A DNA stretch of 64,000 bases. Origin: a bacterium. Lineage in GTDB: Bacteria; Bacteroidota; Ignavibacteria; SZUA-365. Position 1 is the stretch's first letter. Each line of letters begins with the position of its first letter. The position numbers and the translations under genes are program-made. The notes under the pieces are model-generated. The model ran no database searches. It was not told the origin of the DNA and saw only the letters and a program-made list of their open reading frames with translations. The DNA is taken from the NCBI GenBank assembly GCA_020444325.1, contig JAHLLD010000003.1, forward strand, positions 271,572 through 335,571, given 5' to 3'. Below are positions 26,133 through 34,093 of the stretch, in pieces.

Positions 26133-26773
26133 GCCGCCGGCCGGGTACCCAGGCTATTGAGGATGGTGAGAATGGCGTTGGTACTGCGGCGAAGATCTTC
26201 TTCGCTGCCGTTGTTGCGTATGACGAAATCGGCCAGGTCGGCCTTTTCCTCCGGTGGGAGCTGTACGCGCATGCGCCGCTCGACTGCGGCGGCATCGACG
26301 TTGTCACGCTTCATGACGCGCTCCCTGGCGATCTGCACATCTGCGATCACGGCGACGATGAAGGCGAACTGTTCATCGAGTCCCGCTTCGAAAATCAATG
26401 CGGATTCAACGAAGACCATGCGCTTCCCTTCAGCATGCAGTTCAGCCGCGCGTGCATTGACCGCATCCACTGTAGGAGGATGTACGATGGCATTCAGATC
26501 GGCGAGTTTTTTCGCGTCTTCGAAAACCAGCTCCGCGAGGAAACGCCTGTCGATCGAGGCGTCCGAAAGATAGGCCTGCATGCCGAAGCGGTCGATAATA
26601 GCATCACGGACCGCATCGTCCTGCTCCATAATGTCGCGGGCAATGCGGTCCGTGTTCAATACAGGGTACTGTTCCTCGATGATGGAGGCGACGGTACTCT
26701 TTCCCGCTCCGATGCTGCCGGTGAGACCGATCAGCAGATCGGGAGCGTTGTGCTGTTTTTGCTGTTCACTCAT
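26129..26773 (-). CDS. coaE: Dephospho-CoA kinase
   Basis: The 214-residue kinase phosphorylates the 3'-hydroxyl of dephospho-CoA, the last step of CoA synthesis. The P-loop GSIGAGKS (residues 19-26) follows LLIGLT. NTDRIARDIM contains the conserved Asp that takes the place of the usual Ala-Asp pair, and VFVESALIFEAGL and RERVMKRDN are further family blocks. ATG 26773 is 15 nt beyond the stop of rny. A 4-nt overlap couples it to nadB. Confidence 0.94.
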   Translation of the reverse strand: MSEQQKQHNAPDLLIGLTGSIGAGKSTVASIIEEQYPVLNTDRIARDIMEQDDAVRDAIIDRFGMQAYLSDASIDRRFLAELVFEDAKKLADLNAIVHPPTVDAVNARAAELHAEGKRMVFVESALIFEAGLDEQFAFIVAVIADVQIARERVMKRDNVDAAAVERRMRVQLPPEEKADLADFVIRNNGSEEDLRRSTNAILTILNSLGTRPAA

Positions 26774-26788
26774 GCCTTTCGATCCGCG

Positions 26789-28357
26789 TCAGCGGGCAAA
26801 TGCGATGGCACGTTTTTCCCGGATGACAGTCACCTTGATCTGTCCGGGGTATTCCATTTCGCTCTGAATCTTTTCGGCGATGTCGTTGGCAAGCTGATCG
26901 GCAAGCGTATCGTCGATACGGTCGTGTTCGACCATGACGCGCACTTCGCGACCCGCCTGGATGGCGTAGGTCTTCGCCACGCCCTCGAAACCGGTAGCGA
27001 TGTTCTCCAGTTTCTCGAGCCGTTTGACATAGCCTTCAAGCGATTCACGCCGGGCACCCGGACGCGCGCCACTGATGGCGTCAGCCGCCTGCACGAGCGG
27101 AGCGTACGGGGACTCCATCTCGATATCGTCGTGATGGGACCCGACGGCATTGACGATAATCGGGTGTTCGCGGAATTTCTTCGTGATTTCCATACCGAGC
27201 AGCGCGTGGGGACCTTCGACATTACGATCCACCGTCTTGCCGATATCATGCAGGAGTCCGGCACGCGTGGCGATCTTCGGATCCAATCCGAGTTCCGTCG
27301 CCATGATGCCGCAGAGCCACGCCACTTCGACGGAGTGCTGCAACAGATTCTGGCCGTAGCTGGAACGGAACTTCATCTTACCGACCATGCGCTTGATTTC
27401 ATTATGCGCATTGTGAATGCCAACATCGAGAAGCGTGTTTTCGCCGACACGGAAGATTTCCTCTTCCAGGTCTTTGCGCACCTTTTCGACCACTTCCTCG
27501 ATGCGTGCGGGATGGATGCGACCGTCGGCCATCAATGTTTCGAGGGCGATACGTGCGACCTCACGGCGGAAAGGATCGAAGCCCGAGAGAATGACGGCTT
27601 CCGGCGTATCGTCGACGATGACGTCGATACCCGTCGCCGCTTCGAAGGCGCGGATATTGCGTCCCTCGCGACCGATGATGCGGCCCTTCATATCCTCGCT
27701 CGCCAGGTTGAGTACCGACACCGTGGTTTCGACAGAGTGATCGGACGCCGTACGCTGAATGGCCTGCAGAATCACACGCTGTGCTTCCTTCTTGGCCGTG
27801 GATTTCATCTCGTCACGGATTTCCTTGAGCTGCTGAGCGGCCTGCAGCTTCGCGTCGCTCGTAAGCGTCTCGATCAGCATGTTGCGTGCATCGTCACGGG
27901 AAAGACCGGAAACGCGTTCGAGTTTTTCGGTCTGCTCGGCGATGATCTCATGGACACGCTGGCGGCGCTCGTCGAGTTCAGTCTGCTTTTCAAGGAATTC
28001 CGCTTCAGACTGCTTGAGCTCGACTTCCTTTTTGCTGACCAGCTCGAGCTTGCTCTTCAGATTGTCTTCACGGTTGCTGAGCTGCTTCTCACGATTGTGC
28101 AGTTTATTGCGCTGCCGGTTCAGGTCCTTTTCCGATTCCTGCTTCTTCCGGAACCACTCGTCCTTCACCTCCAGCAGCTTTTCTTTCTTCAGATTCTGGG
28201 CCTCCTTTTCGGCCCCTTCGACGATCTCTTGCGCACGCTGTTCAGCGACGGAGATCTTGTTCTGGCTGACGCGTGCCGCGATAAACCAACCGAGAAAAAG
28301 GAATGCCGCACAGAGCGCGACCACGGTTGGCAGCAACCAGTAAAGTTCTACTTGCAT
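26789..28357 (-). CDS. rny: Ribonuclease Y
   Basis: This 522-residue membrane-anchored endoribonuclease starts mRNA decay. Domains in order are a transmembrane helix (about 6-28), a long coiled coil (about 35-200), a KH domain with GRIIGREGRN (225-234), and an HD domain (about 335-430) with LLQHSVEVAWL and GLLHDIGK, which supplies the metal-binding His-Asp pair. A strong site GGAGGT (28373-28368) lies 10 nt before ATG 28357. The leader upstream carries a large structured RNA, a 6S-like candidate. Length is normal for the family. Confidence 0.96.
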   Translation of the reverse strand: MQVELYWLLPTVVALCAAFLFLGWFIAARVSQNKISVAEQRAQEIVEGAEKEAQNLKKEKLLEVKDEWFRKKQESEKDLNRQRNKLHNREKQLSNREDNLKSKLELVSKKEVELKQSEAEFLEKQTELDERRQRVHEIIAEQTEKLERVSGLSRDDARNMLIETLTSDAKLQAAQQLKEIRDEMKSTAKKEAQRVILQAIQRTASDHSVETTVSVLNLASEDMKGRIIGREGRNIRAFEAATGIDVIVDDTPEAVILSGFDPFRREVARIALETLMADGRIHPARIEEVVEKVRKDLEEEIFRVGENTLLDVGIHNAHNEIKRMVGKMKFRSSYGQNLLQHSVEVAWLCGIMATELGLDPKIATRAGLLHDIGKTVDRNVEGPHALLGMEITKKFREHPIIVNAVGSHHDDIEMESPYAPLVQAADAISGARPGARRESLEGYVKRLEKLENIATGFEGVAKTYAIQAGREVRVMVEHDRIDDTLADQLANDIAEKIQSEMEYPGQIKVTVIREKRAIAFAR

Positions 28358-28374
28358 ATGTATTCAAACCTCCA

Positions 28375-28597
28375 GAATAAAGAAACCGCACTACCCCGTT
28401 TCGCTGGGGAGGGTGAAAAAGAACCCTGCCAAGCACAGTGGGTAAATGCCTTCACATCTTTTGCTTCCACTGTCCACCGCCGTTGCGGCGGAATCACGAG
28501 GATTGAGGCCTGCAATTGATGGAAAGAGTCAGATTCCCAGATAAAAAGTGTTGGTTCTTTTTAACGCGACCAGCGATCGGATTGTAGTGCGGTATTC
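28375..28597 (-). ncRNA. ssrS: Structured RNA between zapA and rny, candidate 6S RNA
   Basis: Read on the minus strand, the gap folds as a long rod. Outer stem 28593-28584 pairs perfectly (10 bp, ACCGCACTAC / GTAGTGCGGT) with 28394-28385. A 7-bp stem pairs 28576-28570 with 28407-28401. A 10-bp stem, AAAAAGAACC / GGTTCTTTTT, pairs 28562-28553 with 28425-28416. Small, nearly symmetric internal loops separate the stems. Inside are about 125 bases with a CCGCC/GGCGG hairpin and an ACAGTGG/CCACTGT hairpin. Size (about 210 nt), closing rod and position directly after zapA fit 6S RNA, which sequesters sigma-70 polymerase. The branched centre is atypical, so it could be another leader or sRNA. Confidence 0.5.
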
Positions 28598-28611
28598 TTC
28601 CGTTTCGTCTC

Positions 28612-28899
28612 TCAGTCCCCGTCCATCGCCCTGTCAAGAAGCGAGCTGATGGAACGGATTTCCTGTTCAACTTTTTGGTGAAGTTGCTGCCTGTCCTTAT
28701 TGGCATGGAAAAGCTCTTCAGAGACGTTGAGTGCGGAGAGCACAGCGAGCGTCACGGGGGGTTGGTCAGGAATCTGCGTATGCAGATCCTGCATCATCTT
28801 GTCGAGATGCCCGGCTGCGCGAGTGGTCAGTTCTTCATCGTCAACTCTGAGCGGATACTCTGATCCGTATATGCGTACTCGTATGCTTTTCGATTCCAT
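28612..28899 (-). CDS. zapA: Cell division protein ZapA
   Basis: This 95-residue protein starts SIRVRIYGSEYPLRVDDEE, the beta-hairpin head of the ZapA family, followed by a helix with the pattern HLDKMMQDL and a long C-terminal coiled coil ending LLDRAM. ZapA tetramers cross-link FtsZ filaments at the Z-ring. It lies between a coiled-coil protein of unknown role and the candidate 6S RNA, the same neighbourhood seen for zapA-ssrS in other bacteria. Confidence 0.88.
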   Translation of the reverse strand: MESKSIRVRIYGSEYPLRVDDEELTTRAAGHLDKMMQDLHTQIPDQPPVTLAVLSALNVSEELFHANKDRQQLHQKVEQEIRSISSLLDRAMDGD

Positions 28900-28955
28900 G
28901 TCTCAGAACACGTATGGGGATACAATCAATAACGATCGGATGAAAGCGTATTTAT

Positions 28956-29318
28956 TTATCTGGTATCAGTTCCGAGATGCGCGTTGATGCGCGCAATCAG
29001 ATCATCGATCTGACGCTCCAAAGCCTCTCTTTCATCTGGCGAAAGATATAAAAGTCCCTCGCCAACATCAACAGATGAGAGCGTCGTAGATTTTTCCTGT
29101 AACTCCTTAACTTTGTTGTCTCTATCGGTGAGCGTCGCCTGCTGGTCACGCATGGCGGTCTCAAGTTCTTCAACACGAGCCTGCAATTCCCTGTTGTGAG
29201 AACGCAGCTCTGTGATCATGTCCGCCGCCTTCTGGGCGCGATCCCACAGACCCTGCAGGGCCTGCTGTACCGGATTCTGAGCATCTCCGCCCTGCGGCGG
29301 CATGTCGTCTTGCACCAT
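28956..29318 (-). CDS. Small coiled-coil protein of unknown function (pheT-zapA gap)
   Basis: The 120-residue acidic protein has no signal peptide. Residues about 18-75 form a predicted coiled coil (heptads such as LWDRAQKAADMITEL and LQARVEELETAM), followed by LSPDEREALERQIDDLIARI, a second helix. It is placed between pheT (29-nt gap) and zapA. Its size, acidity and coiled coil recall ZapB, the partner of ZapA, but I see no sequence signature that proves this, so I leave it unnamed. Confidence 0.7.
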   Translation of the reverse strand: MVQDDMPPQGGDAQNPVQQALQGLWDRAQKAADMITELRSHNRELQARVEELETAMRDQQATLTDRDNKVKELQEKSTTLSSVDVGEGLLYLSPDEREALERQIDDLIARINAHLGTDTR

Positions 29319-29347
29319 CGGAACATCCGTTTGAATGAACGAAACCG

Positions 29348-31723
29348 TTAAATGCGCAATTCAGCGCCGAGTTCCTTTTTCGCAGCGTCGACAACAGCAT
29401 TGACAGCCGTGCTGATTTCCTCATCCGTGAGCGTGTGATCTTCCGCCTGGAAGCTCATCGTAAATGCCACGCTTTTCTTATCCGTCCCGAGGCTCTCATG
29501 TGTGAACACATCGACGATGCGCATGCTGCGCAAATGGGCCGGATTCACGGAACGCACGACGTCTTCAATCTGACGGGCCTGCACTGAAGTACTCAGAACC
29601 ATGGCCAGGTCGCGCGTGACGCTTGGATAGCGCGGAACGGGACGATACATCTGCCGGTCAGGAAGTGCAGCTTCCAGTTCCGCTATTTCAAACTCTGCAT
29701 AGTAAACAGGCTGGTCAATGCCGAATCTTGCGAGGATCGCATCAGAAACTTCAACAGCTTGACCTGCATATCTTCCTTTGACTTCAAGCGTTAGAACTTG
29801 ATCACTTAAAGTACTGGTTCTATCATAGTAAAAGATACTCTCTTTGTCAAGATAGAGCGCGGAGAGCAATTCTTCGAGTATCCCTTTGAGATCATGGAAA
29901 TCCGAGGGACGTTCATCCTCGTTCCAGGCGCGCGCAACAGCATTGCCCGTGATGGCGACGCCGAGCATTTTCTTTTCGCTGAAGCTGTTCTCCCCTTCCT
30001 TTGCAAACACGCTGCCGATTTCAAACACGCGCAGTGCGGGATGACCATTGCGAATGTTGACGTCTACAGCTTCGAGCAGTGAGGTGAGCATCCCCGTGCG
30101 AAGAGCGGGACGCTCCTTGCTGACGGGATTCTGAACGAGAGCAACACGGTCTTTCATCTCTCCGATAGCAGCGTGATCACGCGGAACGAGACTCGATGAA
30201 AGGACTTCATCACAGCCGAAGCCGAGCAGAAGCTGGCGCAGCCTGTTCTGAAAGGCCGATGCGTCAAAACCATCACCCACATGCATTTCGATGCGTCCCG
30301 GAACGGGGATGTTGTCATACCCGTGAATACGGGCGACTTCCTCGACGAGATCGATTTCACGTTCCAGATCGCTGCGGAATGTGGGCACCAGGCAGCGCCA
30401 GCTCTCGCCTTCATCATTCACTTCAATATCCAGCGCTTCGAGAATGCGCTTCTGTTCGTCGGCGGGAATATTGATGCCGAGTATGCGATTCGTGAATGCG
30501 GGACGCAGGGATACTTCCCGTTTGTCAATGGCTTTGGCCACGTTGTCGTAGACGCCGCGAACCGTGCCGCCGCAGGTGGACTGTATCAGCTCCACTGCAC
30601 GCTGCAATGCCCAGACGGTAATGCCAGGATCCGAACCGCGTTCGAAGCGGTAGCTGGAATCGGTGGACATCTGGAGCAGCTTGGCAGTGCGTCGCACGGA
30701 GGAAGCGTTGAAATGCGCGCTCTCCAGGAGAATGGTGGTCGTATCATCGGATACCGCGGAATTCTGTCCGCCCATCACTCCGGCCAGCGCAACAGGTTTC
30801 TCACCGTCACAGATCAGCAGCGACTGATCCGGCAGTTCATGTTTTTCATCGTCGAGCGTCGTGAATTGCTCACCCGGGGCTGAGGGACGCACCACGATGC
30901 GGTTGCCGGAAAGCTGACGAAAATCGAAGGCATGCATGGGCTGTCCGATTTCCATCATGACATAATTCGTGACGTCCACGATGTTGTTTATCGGACGAAT
31001 ACCCACCGCCGTCAATGCCGTAGCAAGCCAGTCGGGTGAATCCTGTACGGTGATACCCTCGAGTATCGCCGCGGAATAGCGTGGACAGAGTTCTTCTGCT
31101 TCAATCGTAATTTCAAAGTCCATCGCATCCGGCACTTCGAGTGCGGGAGGCTGCGGACGATGCAGCGGGGTATTCTTCACCGCCGCGATGTCGCGAGCGG
31201 AACCGATGTGGCTCAGTGCATCACCGCGATTCGGCGTGGTGCCGATGCCCAGGATCACATCGTCGTAGGAGAGATGTTCGGAAAGCGGCATGCCCGGTTC
31301 AGCGGATGCGGGCAGAACGGCGATTCCATCATGATTCTCATCGAGACCGAGTTCAGAGCTTGAACAGATCATGCCGGCAGATTCCACACCACGCAGCTTC
31401 CGCCGATCGATGGTGAAACCAAGCTTGTCCATCACGGCTCCGACGCGTGCGAAAATCACCTTTTGTCCAGCAGCGACATTAGGTGCACCGCATACCACGG
31501 TGTGCTCCCCTTCTCCGTCGCCGACGGTACACACCGAGAGCTTGTCAGCATTCGGATGCTTCTCGCAGGTGAGTACTTCACCAACGACAATATTCTTGAA
31601 GGCATCGCGGCGATCTTCAATGGATTCAACCTCAAGACCGACATCAGTTAACAGAGCGTCGAGTTCTTCCACGCTCTCGGGAAGCTCGACATATTTTTGC
31701 AGCCAGTTCTTAGATAAAAGCAT
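29348..31723 (-). CDS. pheT: Phenylalanine-tRNA ligase, beta subunit
   Basis: This 791-residue beta chain belongs to the alpha2-beta2 enzyme charging tRNA-Phe. Domains in order: N-terminal segment, EMAP/tRNA-binding domain (about 40-150, with HPNADKLSVC), B3/B4 editing domain, B5 DNA-binding-like domain (about 400-470), core fold, and the anticodon-binding FDX-ACB domain (about 697-790, starting VPRYPSVTRDLAM). It starts 2 nt after the stop of pheS. Full length for the bacterial long form. Confidence 0.96.
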   Translation of the reverse strand: MLLSKNWLQKYVELPESVEELDALLTDVGLEVESIEDRRDAFKNIVVGEVLTCEKHPNADKLSVCTVGDGEGEHTVVCGAPNVAAGQKVIFARVGAVMDKLGFTIDRRKLRGVESAGMICSSSELGLDENHDGIAVLPASAEPGMPLSEHLSYDDVILGIGTTPNRGDALSHIGSARDIAAVKNTPLHRPQPPALEVPDAMDFEITIEAEELCPRYSAAILEGITVQDSPDWLATALTAVGIRPINNIVDVTNYVMMEIGQPMHAFDFRQLSGNRIVVRPSAPGEQFTTLDDEKHELPDQSLLICDGEKPVALAGVMGGQNSAVSDDTTTILLESAHFNASSVRRTAKLLQMSTDSSYRFERGSDPGITVWALQRAVELIQSTCGGTVRGVYDNVAKAIDKREVSLRPAFTNRILGINIPADEQKRILEALDIEVNDEGESWRCLVPTFRSDLEREIDLVEEVARIHGYDNIPVPGRIEMHVGDGFDASAFQNRLRQLLLGFGCDEVLSSSLVPRDHAAIGEMKDRVALVQNPVSKERPALRTGMLTSLLEAVDVNIRNGHPALRVFEIGSVFAKEGENSFSEKKMLGVAITGNAVARAWNEDERPSDFHDLKGILEELLSALYLDKESIFYYDRTSTLSDQVLTLEVKGRYAGQAVEVSDAILARFGIDQPVYYAEFEIAELEAALPDRQMYRPVPRYPSVTRDLAMVLSTSVQARQIEDVVRSVNPAHLRSMRIVDVFTHESLGTDKKSVAFTMSFQAEDHTLTDEEISTAVNAVVDAAKKELGAELRI

Positions 31724-31725
31724 GA

Positions 31726-32736
31726 TCAGTTGAATTGATGGTTGACGCGCATGTCGTTTTCAAAAAGAAGGCGGATGTCATCGAGTCCATGCCGCAGCAT
31801 GGCGGTACGTTCGATACCGATACCAAAGGCGTAGCCGCTGTATTCTTCCGGGTCGACGCCGACGGAGGCGAAGACGTTGGGATCCACCATACCGCAGCCG
31901 AGAATTTCCAGCCAGCCCGTATGCTTGCACACGCGGCAGCCTTTCGCGCCGCAGAGATAGCAGCTGATATCCATTTCAGCGCTGGGCTCGGTGAATGGGA
32001 AGAAGCTGGGACGAAAACGATATTTCAGCGCACTGCCGTAATACATTTTCGCGAAGGTGACGAGGGTGCCTTTCAGATCGGCGAAGGTGACATCGCGATC
32101 GACAAAGAGTCCGTCGACCTGATGAAACTGCACGTGACTGCGCGCGGAAATCACTTCGTTGCGATACACCTTTCCCGGGAAGATTGCACGAATCGGCGGC
32201 TGATATTTCTCCATGAGCCGCACCTGCACCGGCGTGGTGTGCGTGCGCAGCAGGTGATCATCGGTCAGGAAGAACGTATCCTGCATATCGCGTGCGGGAT
32301 GATCCGCAGGAAAATTCAGTGCCTCAAAATTGTAATGGTCTGTCTCAATCTCGGGTCCATCCGCGACACTGAAGCCCATGCGGCGAAAGATCGCACTGAT
32401 TTCATCCACCGTCTGTGAAACGATATGCATGTGCCCCCTGCCCGGCCGTCTGCCCGGCAGCGACAGGTCGACGCCTGTTCCACCTTTCGATGTCTGCTCC
32501 AGAGCTGCGGCAGCGGCATCAAGAAGCTGCTGTGCAGTCTGACGAAGCGTGTTCAGCGCCTTCCCGGTTGCCGGTTTTTCTTCTTTCGGCACATCTTTGA
32601 GCGCTTCGAACATCTGTGCGATTTTGCCTTTACGGGACAGGTACGCGATGCGGTAACGTTCGACGGCGTCGGTGTCTTTCAATTCATTGGCCGCCTGCCG
32701 GACCTCCTCCAGCATGGCTTCGATGCGTTCTTTCAC
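31726..32736 (-). CDS. pheS: Phenylalanine-tRNA ligase, alpha subunit
   Basis: The 336-residue catalytic chain begins with an N-terminal coiled coil (about 1-85) that binds tRNA. The class II core follows, with FRRMGFSVADGPEIE (motif 1 region), HTTPVQVRLM and FHQVDGLFVD (motif 2), and GIGIERTAML (motif 3 Arg). The start is GTG at 32736, preceded by AGGAGAAGG, which fixes it. The gap before it carries a terminator-like hairpin at 32766-32812, probably an attenuator after rplT. Confidence 0.96.
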   Translation of the reverse strand: MKERIEAMLEEVRQAANELKDTDAVERYRIAYLSRKGKIAQMFEALKDVPKEEKPATGKALNTLRQTAQQLLDAAAAALEQTSKGGTGVDLSLPGRRPGRGHMHIVSQTVDEISAIFRRMGFSVADGPEIETDHYNFEALNFPADHPARDMQDTFFLTDDHLLRTHTTPVQVRLMEKYQPPIRAIFPGKVYRNEVISARSHVQFHQVDGLFVDRDVTFADLKGTLVTFAKMYYGSALKYRFRPSFFPFTEPSAEMDISCYLCGAKGCRVCKHTGWLEILGCGMVDPNVFASVGVDPEEYSGYAFGIGIERTAMLRHGLDDIRLLFENDMRVNHQFN

Positions 32737-32765
32737 TATCCTTCTCCTGTCGGATCAGCGGAAAT

Positions 32766-32812
32766 AAAAAAACGGGCACAACATGTGAGAACGACGCTCC
32801 ATGCAATGCCCG
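32766..32812 (-). terminator. Terminator-like hairpin between rplT and pheS (possible attenuator)
   Basis: On the minus strand CGGGCA (32812-32807) can pair with TGCCCG (32778-32773) across a 28-nt loop, followed at once by seven T residues (32772-32766). The stem is short but GC-rich and the T-run is convincing. In enterobacteria pheST is controlled by attenuation at this very junction; no leader peptide rich in Phe is visible here, so the mechanism is open. Confidence 0.5.
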
Positions 32813-32831
32813 CCATACGGTCGAGAATTGT

Positions 32832-33179
32832 TTACTGAGTCGCCAGCTTCACGATCTCGGCAAATGCGTTGCTGTCGTGAATGGCGATGTCCGCCAGCAT
32901 TTTGCGGTTGATGTCAATATTGCTCTTGTTCAGGCCGTCAATCAGACGCGAGTAGCTGACACCGTGCATGCGCGCGGCGGCATTGATGCGCGTAATCCAG
33001 AGACTGCGCATGGTACGTTTTTTCACGCGACGGTCGCGGTATGCGTATTGCAGCGACTTGTCAACGCGGTGTTTAGCAACAGAGATCAGCTTGCTGCTTG
33101 CACCGTACATGCCCTTCGCGCGCTGCAGTGTTTTCTTCCTGCGACGATGCGAAGCGACCTTATTGGTTGAACGGGGCAT
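32832..33179 (-). CDS. rplT: 50S ribosomal protein L20
   Basis: The 115-residue very basic protein starts [16 protein letters not shown] and contains [18 protein letters not shown] and RINAAAR, the L20 core that binds 23S rRNA early in large-subunit assembly. It follows rpmI by 23 nt, preceded by AGGTGA. In other bacteria L20 represses its own operon by binding the mRNA; no matching structure was identified here. Confidence 0.97.
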   Translation of the reverse strand: MPRSTNKVASHRRRKKTLQRAKGMYGASSKLISVAKHRVDKSLQYAYRDRRVKKRTMRSLWITRINAAARMHGVSYSRLIDGLNKSNIDINRKMLADIAIHDSNAFAEIVKLATQ

Positions 33180-33202
33180 GAATTCACCTGTGTTCTATGG
33201 TA

Positions 33203-33391
33203 TTAGATAATCGATTTGATACGCTTCTCATCAGCCTTGTCTACCATCGTCGCCTGGCGCAGATTGCGTTTGCGCTTGGTCGACTTCTTGGTGAGGATAT
33301 GGCTGCGGTATGCTTTGACGCGCTTGATCTTGCCCGTGCCGGTCACTTTGAAACGCTTCTTCGCGCCGGACTTCACTTTCATCTTGGGCAT
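33203..33391 (-). CDS. rpmI: 50S ribosomal protein L35
   Basis: This 62-residue basic protein, [20 protein letters not shown], followed by [20 protein letters not shown], is the standard L35 pattern, slightly shorter than in some bacteria. An AAGGAG site (33405-33400) lies 8 nt before ATG 33391. It sits between infC and rplT as usual. Confidence 0.97.
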   Translation of the reverse strand: MPKMKVKSGAKKRFKVTGTGKIKRVKAYRSHILTKKSTKRKRNLRQATMVDKADEKRIKSII

Positions 33392-33469
33392 GTCTGCAAC
33401 TCCTTGTTGGATTCGATCGAACTATAAAGCTAAGTAATATACAACTTTTTCAGGACTTGATCCAGTGGC

Positions 33470-34033
33470 CTAATCTTCCTGTTCTTCCTGAAGATCTTCC
33501 TGAAGATCTTCCTGGGCCAGTTTCTCCAGGTCGGATATTTTCTTTTTGTCCGGGGCAAAAATGGCAATCATGGAACGACCTTCCATGTTGGGGTCCTTTT
33601 CGACGATGGCGATATCTTCGAGTGCGGCTTTGAGCTTCTGAATGAGCTCGAGCCCCAGCTCCTGATGTGCCATCTGCCGGCCACGGAAGACAACCGACGC
33701 TTTCACCTTGTTCCCGTCGAGCAGGAACTGACGCGCATGACGAAGCTTGAAATCGAAGTCATGCGTGTCTGTAGTCGGGTGATAACGCACTTCCTTGACG
33801 GAAACGGTTTGCTGCTTTTTCTTGAGCGCTTTTTCTTTTTTCTGCTGCTCGTAGCGATACTTGCCGTAATCCATGATCTTGCACACAGGCGGGGCTGCCT
33901 GCGGTGCGATTTCGACAAGGTCCAATTCCTTTTCCTCCGCGATGCTGAGCGCTTTGCGCGGAGAGACGATCCCGAGCTGGGAGCCGTCGTCGTCGATCAG
34001 ACGAACTTCTTTCGCCGTGATTTCGTCGTTAAT
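33470..34033 (-). CDS. infC: Translation initiation factor IF-3 with a non-AUG start
   Basis: IF-3 binds the 30S subunit and checks the start codon. The conserved N domain RINDEITAKEVRLIDDDG and QLGIVSPRKA lies upstream of the first TTG in frame (33925). Between the in-frame TAA near 34099 and this homology there is no ATG, GTG or TTG, only near-cognates such as ATT (34033) and ACG (34078). ATT, the classical infC start, is used here (187 residues); ACG at 34078 lies 4 nt after a strong GGAGG (34087-34083) and would give 202. The C-terminal domain ends with an unusual acidic tail containing two copies of QEDL, encoded by a 12-base direct repeat (33488-33511). Confidence 0.85.
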   Translation of the reverse strand: MNDEITAKEVRLIDDDGSQLGIVSPRKALSIAEEKELDLVEIAPQAAPPVCKIMDYGKYRYEQQKKEKALKKKQQTVSVKEVRYHPTTDTHDFDFKLRHARQFLLDGNKVKASVVFRGRQMAHQELGLELIQKLKAALEDIAIVEKDPNMEGRSMIAIFAPDKKKISDLEKLAQEDLQEDLQEEQED

Positions 34034-34093
34034 GCGTGTCTTCCGTCTTGTCCTCTGGGGACGATTAAAAGTACCCGTGTTGCCTCCGGAATG

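Noticed and set aside
26435-28519. Plus-strand open frame of 694 codons opposite rny and coaE
   Set aside because: It runs antisense to two clearly conserved genes and its translation has no recognisable domain; the openness follows from the GC-rich codon use of the minus strand genes.
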